From Anderseniella sp963698275 (lineage in GTDB: Bacteria; Pseudomonadota; Alphaproteobacteria; Rhizobiales; Aestuariivirgaceae): a stretch of 64,000 nt of DNA. Position numbers and translations under genes: made by a program. The stretch is from positions 638,495-702,494 of the forward strand of contig CAVOQE010000009.1 in NCBI GenBank assembly GCA_963698275.1, in the 5' to 3' direction. The notes below the pieces were generated by a model that had not been told where the DNA came from, did not search any database, and saw nothing but the letters and a program-made list of their open reading frames with translations. Positions 55,039-63,553 of this stretch are shown here, one piece after another; positions within the stretch are counted from its first letter, which is position 1; each line of letters begins with the position of its first letter.

Positions 55039-57243
55039 TTACAGGCGAGGCGTCTCAAAAAGAAGCTTTCTGTTGATCTTTCCCGAAACCGTAAGCGGCA
55101 TCTCGGCAAGGAACCGGATTTCCCGTGGCACGTAATACGAAGGCCGGCTTTCAGCAACCAGCGCTTTCAATGCTTCAGCGGTATCCGGGGTGGGCTCGGA
55201 GGAAACAACATAGGCGATCAGGTTCTTGTTGCCCTGGACCTCTTCAGCGACAACAACAACATCTCTGGTTTTTTCGTCGCTGCGGATCACTGTCTCGATC
55301 TCGCCCAGCTCCATGCGCACACCGTTGATCTTCACCTGAAAATCATTGCGGCCCATATAAACGATTTCGCCGTCATTGCGGAAATAGGCCAGGTCACCTG
55401 TCTTGTACAAACGCTTGTGTTGGATATCTTTCAGCGAAGTGGTCACAAAGCGCTCCGCAGTCAGCTCCTTGCGCGCCCAGTAGCCACGGGCGAGCTGGAT
55501 ACCGCCGATATGAAGCTCGCCAGGCACGCCGATTGGCGAGGGCTGACCACTCTCATCCAGAACATACAGGCCGGTATTGGACACCGGCTTGCCGATCGGG
55601 ATCATCCGGTCTGACGAGTTGCGCTTGCAGTGATAGTAGCTCACATCCACTGCGGCTTCTGTCGGTCCGTACAAATTGTGAACTTCAGCATCGGCATTAG
55701 CCTTTTCGTAGAATCTTTCCACGCTGTCGAAACCCAGCGCCTCTCCTGAACAGAACAGCTTCTTGATCGGCAGCTTGTCGAGTTCTGGCAGCATCAGGAA
55801 AAGACGCAGCACCGACGGCACGAAGTGAAGATATGTGACCCGGTGCTCATCCATCAGCGTGTAGAGATACCGCATCGCTACATGGCCGCCCGGTTCTGCA
55901 ACCACCAGCGTGGAGCCGACAGCAAACGACCAGAAGAATTCCCAGACCGATACATCGAACGTGTAGGGGGTCTTTTGCATTACCCGGTCTTCCGGGAGCA
56001 GACCGTACTCCTCATGCATCCACACAACACGATTGTATATTGCCTCATGCTCCACCGTGACGCCTTTTGGCTTGCCGGTCGAACCTGAGGTGTAAATCAT
56101 GTAAGCCAGGGCGTCGGGTTCAGGTGCAAAGCCCAGATTATCCTCATTGCACTCGGCAATATCGGCTGCCCCGTCGCCAATGACGGTCACATTTGCATCC
56201 GGGGGCAAACAATCAGCCAGATGCGGCTGTGTCAGCACAGCTTTCGGCCGACAATCATCAATGATCTCCGCAATCCGCGACTGTGGGTCTTCGGTGTTTA
56301 GCGGAACATAGGCGCCACCGGCTTTTACCGTTGCCCAAATGGCAACCACCATCTCGATGCTCCGTTCCATGCAGATGCAGACAAAATCATCCTTGCCCAC
56401 ACCGGCTTCGACAAGTTGGCGAGCCAGTCGGTTTACCCGCCCGTTGAACTCACCAAAACGAAGGATCTCATCCTTGTAGATGATTGCCGGGTGATCCGGA
56501 TCACGGTCAGCGGATTTTTCCAGCATTGAAACAAGACCGCCGTCATAGCCGTAGTTGACGCTGGTCTCGTTCCACTTGTTCATGACGGTGTCGCGCTCGG
56601 CCGGTGACATGATCTCATGAAACGCGAGCGAGCTGAAATGGTTGTTTGCAATATCGCCGGCAAGCGTCGCCAGCCGGCTGTAGACGCGTTCTGCATATTC
56701 CGGCTCAATATAGCTGGCTGTACGAATATCGATCTGTCCATTCTCAAGAATATGAAAATGAATATCCGCCTCGATACCGTCTGCCGGTAATGATCCCATG
56801 CTCACCACGAGGTCTGAGGCGCTTTCGCGATTGTAATAATTGTGTGCGGCAGCACTAACCAGGGAAATGCTTTGCTGAACGGCCACACGGCTTGCAAAGG
56901 CCGCAAATGCTTCACGGGCTTCAATGCCCAGCTGGACGACAGATTCGATACCTGCCTGCGTGGGCACAACGCCATTGACCAGTTTGAAAACCACTTCCTG
57001 GTCTTCAGAGATTCGACAGAAGTATACCCCCAGTACCGAGAGAGCCAGTGTGGTACGGGCCATATCAGGGAATGATCGCGCCAAGGCGTCTATTTGAGAT
57101 TGCCAGTTGCTGTCACCCAGAACCTGGGACTTCCTGGTACCCTTTGACACACGCCGATACAGATCAATATCTGACAGCTTCGTGAAATCGATATTGCTTG
57201 TTTCTGCAACGCTATCAAAACGCGCTTGAGCTAAGTTATTCAT
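55039..57243 (-). CDS. NRPS-like adenylation protein with partial condensation domain; predicted serine-activating
   Basis: 734 residues. Residues ~1-210 look like the C-terminal part of a condensation domain ending in the usual linker (MSPAERDTVMNKWNETS). Residues ~220-734 are an adenylation domain: MIYTSGSTGKPKG, TPYTFDVSVWEFF, LYGPTEAAVDVSY, YKTGDLAYF, LTVSGKINRK. Mapping the ten specificity positions by eye gives D-V-W-H-F-S-L-V-D-K, the serine code known from EntF. No carrier or thioesterase domain is attached; the orphan carrier protein near 45.5 kb could serve. The catalytic HHxxxDG motif of condensation domains is absent. Confidence 0.88.
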   Translation of the reverse strand: MNNLAQARFDSVAETSNIDFTKLSDIDLYRRVSKGTRKSQVLGDSNWQSQIDALARSFPDMARTTLALSVLGVYFCRISEDQEVVFKLVNGVVPTQAGIESVVQLGIEAREAFAAFASRVAVQQSISLVSAAAHNYYNRESASDLVVSMGSLPADGIEADIHFHILENGQIDIRTASYIEPEYAERVYSRLATLAGDIANNHFSSLAFHEIMSPAERDTVMNKWNETSVNYGYDGGLVSMLEKSADRDPDHPAIIYKDEILRFGEFNGRVNRLARQLVEAGVGKDDFVCICMERSIEMVVAIWATVKAGGAYVPLNTEDPQSRIAEIIDDCRPKAVLTQPHLADCLPPDANVTVIGDGAADIAECNEDNLGFAPEPDALAYMIYTSGSTGKPKGVTVEHEAIYNRVVWMHEEYGLLPEDRVMQKTPYTFDVSVWEFFWSFAVGSTLVVAEPGGHVAMRYLYTLMDEHRVTYLHFVPSVLRLFLMLPELDKLPIKKLFCSGEALGFDSVERFYEKANADAEVHNLYGPTEAAVDVSYYHCKRNSSDRMIPIGKPVSNTGLYVLDESGQPSPIGVPGELHIGGIQLARGYWARKELTAERFVTTSLKDIQHKRLYKTGDLAYFRNDGEIVYMGRNDFQVKINGVRMELGEIETVIRSDEKTRDVVVVAEEVQGNKNLIAYVVSSEPTPDTAEALKALVAESRPSYYVPREIRFLAEMPLTVSGKINRKLLFETPRL

Positions 57244-57486
57244 CCGCCAATCCCTGCTTCAGTCCGTTATCTTTATTTGGTTGAGGCGTCTCGGACATAT
57301 GCCTGCATAGGTTGAAATACCCGGTTTTCAATAAGGAACGCTTACGCCGGTTGGTATACTTTCGGTAACCGGAAATGGCGCAATTCAAGCCATTTTGGAC
57401 ACGATTGCTTAAGCCGACTGGCCGGATCGGCGTTGGCTGATGACGTCTTCAATGGTTTGATGGCCGTTGGTCGCGCAGTCCCAAAA
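57244..57486. promoter_or_regulatory. Upstream region of the adenylation gene
   Basis: About 240 bases before the inverted-repeat element, no gene. Presumably contains the minus-strand promoter; ribosome site GGATTGGCGG precedes the ATG at 57243. Confidence 0.35.
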
Positions 57487-57960
57487 CCTCACGTCTACAC
57501 GCATGGTTTCGGGCGGAAGCCACTTCTCAGGTGCTCAGGCACCAGCCCTACACGACAGCAGCAGCGGGTCAACAGCTCAACTCACATGACCAGAGCGCAG
57601 TTCATGGATGGTCTTGCGAACCTTTTCCCATTGTTCAGCTTCGCCTATCCTGCACGGGAGTTTGTTGGCTTCCTATGCTTAATCAACCGTCAACATATCT
57701 ATGCAAGTTTTAACCGCCCCGTGGGACGGGGGGTAAGCACGCGTGGCGTACATATTCTGATCAAGCCCGGAGTTGTGGTTCTCTCCCATCAGCTCCGGGC
57801 CTTTTCTGTCGCCAATCTGAATGCTCATGCTTATCTCAATACAGAAACAGCGGTCAATTCAGACGCCTCCCACAGCTTGATTTCTCACTCAACCTGCCTG
57901 TCCGGCACCTAACCACCTGAGAAGCGTGTTTCGACCGAAACCATGCGTGTAGAGGTGAGG
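57487..57960. mobile_element. 474-bp element with 47-bp imperfect terminal inverted repeats
   Basis: Left arm 57487-57533 starts CCTCACGTCTACACGCATGG; the reverse complement of the right arm 57914-57960 starts CCTCACCTCTACACGCATGG. By eye 41 of 47 positions agree. No transposase is inside; an open frame across it shows no family features. A GCCCGGAG/CTCCGGGC hairpin followed by CTTTT lies at 57765-57805. Could be a MITE or an IS remnant. No target duplication seen. Confidence 0.6.
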
Positions 57961-58504
57961 TGTTGAGGGCGCGCCGCCATCGGCTGTTAGACTTGTAATT
58001 ATACCACATTTTCTCAAGCGAGCGGGTGAGGCAAATCAATGTAAAGCCGGGCCAACCCTGATCTATTTGCGAAATTATCAAGGTCCCTCTTGTGAGTTTC
58101 CCTTGCAAACGATCTTGAAGAAGGCCGCCGGGTTACCCCTCCTCGGCGGCCTTTGCTATTTATGCCTACCCAGTGACATCCCACAGCTCAGTTTCAGACC
58201 GAACCTGCTCTGACTGGCCTGCGCTGTTGTGTCCAATGCGGCCAATCTTGAACAAGCCGCGTATGGCCACGACAACGGTAGTGATGGAGTAAAGATTGCA
58301 CATGCAGTCAGGCCTAGACATCAAGTAGACGTGATGCAACGTGAATTGGCCTGATGATCTTACTGGGCGCACCCAAGCGTTAAAGTTCAAGAATATAAGG
58401 CAGCAAGCGCACGAGAGTAGCTAGTTAGCGCTCGAACCGCTCAGAAAACGTGGAATTAAATCACCACTCGCCCGGAAACGAAAACCTGGCTTTGTTGGTA
58501 TGGA
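57961..58504. other. Gene-free stretch with a GC-rich hairpin
   Basis: About 540 bases with no credible gene on either strand. At 58121-58153 AAGGCCGCCG pairs with CGGCGGCCTT around a 13-base loop, followed on the plus strand by TGCTATTT; this could be a weak terminator or the end of a small transcript. Nothing else recognised. Confidence 0.4.
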
Positions 58505-58789
58505 ATGATGAAAACAATTGGCTCATACAAACGTCCGCTAGCGATGATAACGATGATCGTTGCTGGCATTGCTATTGGAAACGGTTTCGTCGGCCCGCAT
58601 TTGTTTGGTCCAAATCAGCTGAGAGGCACAGTTGTATCTGCAGAGGCCACTAAAGGCCAAACTGGCTTTACCACTGTTTATAAAGATCCGAACGGCCCTG
58701 GTCCCGATGGTAACAGGTTTGTCGGACGCAGAAATTACACGATCGTATCTGGAATGATCATCGATCAGTCAAAAGGCTTCGAAATATAA
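58505..58789 (+). CDS. Small exported or membrane-anchored protein of unknown function
   Basis: 94 residues. Short basic N-terminus then a hydrophobic segment (LAMITMIVAGIAIGNGFVG) that could be a signal anchor. The rest is Gly-rich and polar with DPNGPGPDGN. No family recognised. Codon use and base composition are more AT-rich than the core genes to the left. Confidence 0.5.
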   Translation: MMKTIGSYKRPLAMITMIVAGIAIGNGFVGPHLFGPNQLRGTVVSAEATKGQTGFTTVYKDPNGPGPDGNRFVGRRNYTIVSGMIIDQSKGFEI

Positions 58790-58965
58790 CCACGACAGTT
58801 CAGTGCGCGGTGCTTTCAGCATTTATATGACGATTTTTTGATGTGAATTACAATGTGTAGATTTTTGCACTAAACGTTAGTACGTTAACGAATTGTAATA
58901 TAGCAGCAAAAACTACAGGTATTTATTTGTCGTAACTACTCCATGCAAAACAGAGGAGAGTATTC
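58790..58965. other. AT-rich gene-free stretch
   Basis: About 175 bases, strongly AT-rich, with no gene. Likely promoter region for the tiny membrane-protein genes that follow. Confidence 0.35.
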
Positions 58966-59085
58966 ATGCTAGATTTTAATTTCCCTGCACTGTCAATGAT
59001 GACGTTTGCTGCTACCTTGCTGTGGGCTGCATGGCAATATCAAGATGTTAAGAGAGCGAAAGTTCGAAACCAGGAGCGTCGCTAA
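58966..59085 (+). CDS. 39-residue membrane microprotein
   Basis: ATG 58966 follows CAGAGGAGAGTATTC, a strong ribosome site. The product has one helix (FPALSMMTFAATLLWAAWQY) and a basic tail (DVKRAKVRNQERR), an N-out/C-in single-span layout. No family recognised. The next small gene starts 28 bases after its stop. Confidence 0.55.
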   Translation: MLDFNFPALSMMTFAATLLWAAWQYQDVKRAKVRNQERR

Positions 59086-59113
59086 ACTTATAAATCTGGT
59101 TGAGGTGTTTGTG

Positions 59114-59326
59114 ATGTCAGAGCAAGTCCGTATCGACACGATAACAGCAGAGCAACGACAGGCCATCTGGCTCAATAACCTGTTGGCTGAAAGGAGAAAC
59201 ATGATAACACGCCTATCCCAGACAGAAGCGCGGCAGGGTGATCGAAGGATGGTCAACCTGCGTATCTTGATCGTCGCGACCACCCTATCTGCCGGCGGAC
59301 TGATGATGACCGCAATGTTGGTCTAG
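59114..59326 (+). CDS. 70-residue tail-anchored-like small protein
   Basis: ATG 59114 with GAGGTG upstream. Residues ~1-45 are polar and probably helical (ITAEQRQAIWLNNLLAERR); residues ~48-70 are one hydrophobic helix (LRILIVATTLSAGGLMMTAM). Likely a C-terminally anchored inner-membrane protein. Function unknown; follows the 39-residue protein and precedes dps. Confidence 0.55.
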   Translation: MSEQVRIDTITAEQRQAIWLNNLLAERRNMITRLSQTEARQGDRRMVNLRILIVATTLSAGGLMMTAMLV

Positions 59327-59398
59327 TTCGTAGTCAAAGGGTTAGCCAACCTGACTTGTAATCCAATTCTAAAACGCGAACTGAAAAGAGGTTAAGTT

Positions 59399-59899
59399 AT
59401 GAGCAACGTCATTCTCAAAGTACGAACCGACGTTGACACTCCCAACACCGGGATCGAAGCTAACCAGCGTCTATCGTTGTTGCTGTCAGGTTGCCTGGCA
59501 GACACGTACCTGTTGATGGTCAAAACCCAAGGGTATCATTGGAATGTGGTCGGCCCGTTGTTCCATTCGATCCATCAGCTCACGGAGGAGCACTATACAA
59601 ATCTGTTTGCTGCTGTAGACAAACTAGGGGAACGGATACGGGCACTTGGGTACCCTGCACCCACGAGTATCACTCAGCTCATATCGTTAAGCGAGATAGC
59701 TGAAGATACCGGGAACCCGGCCACAGAGGACATGCTTGAAACGTTGTGCAACGATCATGAAATAGTGGTGCGACGCTTCCGGTCGGCTATCCCGCAAGCT
59801 GAAGCGGCCGACGATCATGTCACAGCAGATATGCTGACCAATCGAATTGCCTACCACGAAAAAGCAATCTGGATGTTGCGTTCGTTGCTGGCTCAATGA
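59399..59899 (+). CDS. dps: Dps-family DNA-binding/ferritin-like protein
   Basis: 166 residues. The ferroxidase ligand pattern is intact: KTQGYHWNVVGPLFHSIHQL, then AAVDKLGERIRALG. Oxidises Fe(II) with peroxide, stores iron and protects DNA. Good ribosome site (AGAGG). The nearby katG and oxyR give a peroxide-stress setting. Confidence 0.93.
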   Translation: MSNVILKVRTDVDTPNTGIEANQRLSLLLSGCLADTYLLMVKTQGYHWNVVGPLFHSIHQLTEEHYTNLFAAVDKLGERIRALGYPAPTSITQLISLSEIAEDTGNPATEDMLETLCNDHEIVVRRFRSAIPQAEAADDHVTADMLTNRIAYHEKAIWMLRSLLAQ

Positions 59900-60222
59900 C
59901 CAACTTGGAAATTGAGATGGAACGTCCGACAGTGTGACAAAGCAGCATATCCGACCGTTCGCTCAGATAGTCAGTTATCGGGAGTACAGTAGACATGCCT
60001 GCCAAGCGCCAAGGACTTTCGAATTTGACCTGGACCAGACTGTTGGCACTACCGCGACCACACCTCCATTGGCTTGTGGTTCGGTTTAGTTAAACCAACG
60101 TGCGTTTCCCATATGGGACGCCATTTCTCGCCATGCCCGAGTTGATATCGGGGAATTCGCCGTCGTGGTTACGTCGGCCGATGTATCCAGACACCGGATG
60201 TGTCGTTGGACCGCCTGCGCGC
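59900..60222. other. Gene-free stretch
   Basis: About 320 bases between dps and a convergent unknown gene; no family-bearing frame, no hairpin of note. Confidence 0.3.
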
Positions 60223-60678
60223 TCAGTCGAACCGGTCCCACAGACCGTCAAGGTCGCCCTGCACCGTACCTGTCTGGCACTGTTTCGTCGCGATCGGCGT
60301 GTCGATGTCAGGTTCGTAGATGTCCAGGAAACCCTCTGGCTGGGACTCGCCGCCCTTCTGGATGCTGCGGCCGACATCATAAAAATAGCCCTTGTTGCGG
60401 AAGCCCAGCCGCGCCCAGATCGCGCTGCCCATGCCGTTCCAAGGCGTGTAGACGACGTCTTCCTGCTTGCTCTGAATTTCCAGCTCCGGCGCTTGTCCTG
60501 ACTTGCCGTACCGGTAGAGATACTGGCCGTTCGGCAGGTCGCAGATCGTTACCTCTCGGCTCGACCCTTGGATCTTGCAGTGAAACAGTACGCCAGCCTC
60601 GAACTGCCCGCAATTCGGCATGGCGTGGGCCAAGGGGGCCGCTAACAGCAGGGCGACGAGAATTGTCAGAATGCGCAA
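60223..60678 (-). CDS. Small secreted protein of unknown function
   Basis: 151 residues. TTG start preceded by GGGAGG; signal peptide (LTILVALLLAAPLAHA). Cys residues in PNCGQF, FHCKIQ, TICDLP and TKQCQT could form two disulfides. No family recognised. Opposite in direction to its neighbours. Confidence 0.6.
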   Translation of the reverse strand: MRILTILVALLLAAPLAHAMPNCGQFEAGVLFHCKIQGSSREVTICDLPNGQYLYRYGKSGQAPELEIQSKQEDVVYTPWNGMGSAIWARLGFRNKGYFYDVGRSIQKGGESQPEGFLDIYEPDIDTPIATKQCQTGTVQGDLDGLWDRFD

Positions 60679-61013
60679 AGGAACCTCCCAAGATGTTCGC
60701 TGGTCAGTAAAAACTCTTATTATGAGAATGTAAATCCGAAGGCGACTGCTTGTGGCACAACGCGGACTATCTGCCCGACTTGCAAGTTGGTCTGCTTACG
60801 AGGGTGAAGCAGAGATACTCGACGGAAATCAAAACCGGCTGCTTCTGACCCAACTCGGACACCAAGACGATGCTTCAAACTGTGCCACTCAAACCAGTAA
60901 GTCTTATACTTGGGCGTGGAAAAGCATCGGCCCATACCCGGTAGTCTGTGTGGTAACGCCATTGTTTATGGGCGGGGTGTAAACACAGCATCAGCTGTGC
61001 TAGCTTTTCCAGT
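60679..61013. other. Gene-free stretch
   Basis: About 335 bases. A minus-strand frame of 80 codons (60720-60962) exists but shows no family, signal peptide or clear ribosome site, so it is not called. Confidence 0.3.
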
Positions 61014-61544
61014 ATGAGCAACCCTATAGACATCAATAGGAAAACTTCGTTGGGCAGTGCAGCTTTACAAAGTCCATTTAATTGCCTTTTGACTGTCATT
61101 ATCTCGACCTTCATTAGTCTGGCAGCAATGGCTATTGACTCGCGAACTGCAGATGCTGGTCAAGCCAGCGACGTGGCGGTGAAAGCACCGCTGGACGGGA
61201 AAGTTTTTATTGGTGCCCTCGGTCCGGAAGGTAAGCCGAAAGATGTCGAGGATCGCTTTGTATTCGAAAATGGTACCTTCGTGTCAAAGGAATGTGAACT
61301 ACGCTGCGAGTATCCTGCTCGTCCTTATTTTGTGCGCGAGGCTGGAGAAAGAATTGAGTTTCTGAGCGAAACAAGATGCCCCTACAAGGATGCCTCGATC
61401 GTTTGGCGAGGCGTTGTTGAAGATGACACGATCAAAGGCGTTGCAACCTGGACGATTAACCGTTGGTACTGGACAATCGAGAGGAAGTATGAGTTTTCCG
61501 GCAAGCTCAAGCAATCTGTCGCTCCGTTAGCACGCGCTGACTAG
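61014..61544 (+). CDS. Exported protein of unknown function
   Basis: 176 residues. A hydrophobic segment at ~25-42 (LLTVIISTFISLAAMA) suggests a signal peptide with a long N-region or an anchor. The remainder is beta-rich with paired Cys (KECELRCEYP, TRCPYKD). No family recognised. Stops 1 base before the next gene, so the two are co-translated. Confidence 0.55.
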   Translation: MSNPIDINRKTSLGSAALQSPFNCLLTVIISTFISLAAMAIDSRTADAGQASDVAVKAPLDGKVFIGALGPEGKPKDVEDRFVFENGTFVSKECELRCEYPARPYFVREAGERIEFLSETRCPYKDASIVWRGVVEDDTIKGVATWTINRWYWTIERKYEFSGKLKQSVAPLARAD

Positions 61545-61545
61545 A

Positions 61546-62220
61546 ATGAGCGACACACCGGACGGTGGCATGCTCAATTGGCAAGTTCTTGCCAAAGTCA
61601 CACTTTTTGTCCTCCTCATAGTTGCCGGCAATTACCTGACGCATTTCATCACTGGTCTCCTAGATTTTGATATTCGACCAAGCAATGAGGACGCTGTTCA
61701 TCGTACTATCCTTATCGCTGCAACCCTCTATTCCGTGTTATTGGCCATACCTTTTGTACCGGGTGCGGAAATCGGCATTGCACTTATGACCATGCTTGGT
61801 CCACCAATTTCGCTTCTCGTATACGCCTGCACAGTTGCTGGCCTGACCATCAGCTACGTCATTGGTCGGTTGCTTCCCCTAAAGATGTTGATCGGATTCG
61901 TGCTAAGGCTTCGACTGACGCGAACGGCGAACTTTCTGGAGTCTTTGGAGCCGCTTAACCGAGACGAACGGCTTGCTGTTTTGGTCGAGAAGGCACCTAC
62001 GCGCATCTTGCCATTCTTGCTGCAGCACCGACACATTGCACTTGCGATGGCCCTCAACATTCCAGGCAATTTTGTTATTGGAGGCGGTGGAGGAATTGCC
62101 ATATTCGCAGGTATCAGTCGCCTCTACTCAATGCCCGCATTTCTTTTGACTGTTGCGCTGGCAGTGTCGCCAGTACCACTCGCAGTTTTCCTGATCGGCA
62201 AATCAGTGCTGTCTCTTTGA
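61546..62220 (+). CDS. Multi-pass membrane protein, possibly SNARE-associated/VTT-like
   Basis: 224 residues, about five helices. The segment IPFVPGAEIGIALMTMLGPP resembles the re-entrant-loop motif of the VTT/DedA superfamily, which handle lipids or membrane potential, and a Gly-rich GNFVIGGGGGIAIFAG lies near residue 180. Assignment is tentative. Coupled to the exported protein upstream. Confidence 0.55.
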   Translation: MSDTPDGGMLNWQVLAKVTLFVLLIVAGNYLTHFITGLLDFDIRPSNEDAVHRTILIAATLYSVLLAIPFVPGAEIGIALMTMLGPPISLLVYACTVAGLTISYVIGRLLPLKMLIGFVLRLRLTRTANFLESLEPLNRDERLAVLVEKAPTRILPFLLQHRHIALAMALNIPGNFVIGGGGGIAIFAGISRLYSMPAFLLTVALAVSPVPLAVFLIGKSVLSL

Positions 62221-62523
62221 CAAGACCATACTTCAGGTACGATTTGCGAAGCACGCAATGTCGGCTCTTGTTATTTTCAGAAGCAATAATGATTAGCGAC
62301 CGAGGGTCCGGAAGTGACTCGGAACGGTCATTCGCCGGATCTAACGCAGTCTCGCGGAAGCAAACCTGGACGAAAGGTATCAGGCGACAACCGGAAAACT
62401 AAGGCCGGCCAAATTACAATCGCTGGGTCTTGTTTTGCCGAAGCAGTAGTATTGGTTCAGCTCAGTAGGTCGTTAACGCGAGGATCTCTTTCAATGAACC
62501 TTTCGAATCAAGCGCGCTTTCGA
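62221..62523. other. Gene-free stretch
   Basis: About 300 bases between a plus-strand membrane-protein gene and the 3' end of oxyR. Open frames here are shadows without family features. Confidence 0.3.
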
Positions 62524-63440
62524 TCAAGGCTCAGAGCAGATCTCTTTGTGCTTGTTGTGACCTATCTGCCGGACGATTGCGCCTATCTCCATCAGTTGCT
62601 TAGCAAGCGGGTTCGTCTTACGCCACACCATGCCAATCGTCCGGGAAGGGCAAGGTGGTGCAAAGCGCGCCAAAGAAACCTGGGCAAATCGGGTTTCGAA
62701 CGGCAACGCCATCTCGGGGATTAAGTCAGCCCCATTCCGGCGCCAACCATCTGCACGAGGGTCGACAACGAGCTGCCTTCCATGATATTGCACGGCTGGT
62801 CGTCCGTCATCTGGCAAAAGCTCAGAGCTTGGTCACGAAAGCAGTGCCCCTCCTCCAGAAGCAAGAGCCGCATTTCTTTCAGCTTCTTAGGACTAGGCAC
62901 TGGTTTTTCGGTCTCGCTCAACGGACGCACCAGCACGAAATCCTCCTGGAACAACTCGAATTCCTGTAAAGCCGGTTCCGAAATCGGCAAGGCCACGATT
63001 GCTGCGTCTAGCCGCGAATTGAGCAAGTCCGCAATCAACGACCTGGTGACTGTCTCGCGCGGATGCAGCTCGAGTGCTGGCATCCGCGCGGACAAGCCCT
63101 TGATGATGTCGGTAAGTAGGTAAGGGGCGACCGTGGGGATGATGCCCATGCGCAACCTGCCCACCAGTGGCCGTTCCGTTGAACGGGCAAGATCGTCGAG
63201 TTCATCGACTTCCACTAGAATCTTGCGTGCCCGGGACAAGAAATCCTCGCCGAGCGAGGTCAATCGAATCTCCCGCGTCCGGCGCTCGACCAGCGGTGTG
63301 CCCAGCATCGTCTCAAGCTCCTTGATCTGCAGCGATATTGCCGGTTGCGAGATGCCACAGGATTCTGCAGCCCGGCCGAAATGGCCGAAACGAGCGAGGG
63401 CGTCGAAGTAGCGCAGGTGTTTGAGCGTCAAGCCAATCAT
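62524..63440 (-). pseudogene. oxyR: OxyR-type LysR peroxide sensor, split by a one-base frameshift
   Basis: LysR family. N-terminal helix-turn-helix (GHFGRAAESCGISQPAISLQ), and the OxyR redox pair in LEEGHCFRDQALSFC (equivalents of Cys199 and Cys208). The frame stops at 62721-62723 after ...VGAGMGLT, where family members continue. The next frame supplies the missing end, LIPEMALPFETRFAQVSLARF through PSRTIGMVWRKTNPLAKQL, to a stop at 62524. Restoring one base near 62723 gives about 305 residues, the family length. Divergent from katG. Confidence 0.87.
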
Positions 63441-63553
63441 TTGTCCAGCTTATCGTTTCAGTTAGCAGAATAAATTGGTTTTTATGAACTGGCAAAGTTA
63501 AAGTGACCCTAGATGATGAGTGCTTAATGGCCTTGCCGAACAAGGAGGATACG
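63441..63553. promoter_or_regulatory. oxyR-katG divergent control region
   Basis: 113 AT-rich bases between divergent starts. OxyR normally binds such a region to activate katG and repress itself. A clear ATAG-spaced OxyR site is not obvious by eye. Confidence 0.5.

Noticed and set aside
57433..57912. 159-codon plus-strand open frame
   Set aside because: It spans the inverted-repeat element and a hairpin, has no family features and no ribosome site; most likely chance.
58121..58153. Second small-RNA gene ending at this hairpin
   Set aside because: The U-run is weak and no clear promoter was found; left as a hairpin only.
60720..60962. 80-codon minus-strand open frame
   Set aside because: No family, signal or membrane segment and no clear ribosome site.
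62314..62724. 136-codon plus-strand open frame
   Set aside because: Overlaps the 3' part of oxyR on the other strand, which carries clear family residues; composition is that of a shadow frame.
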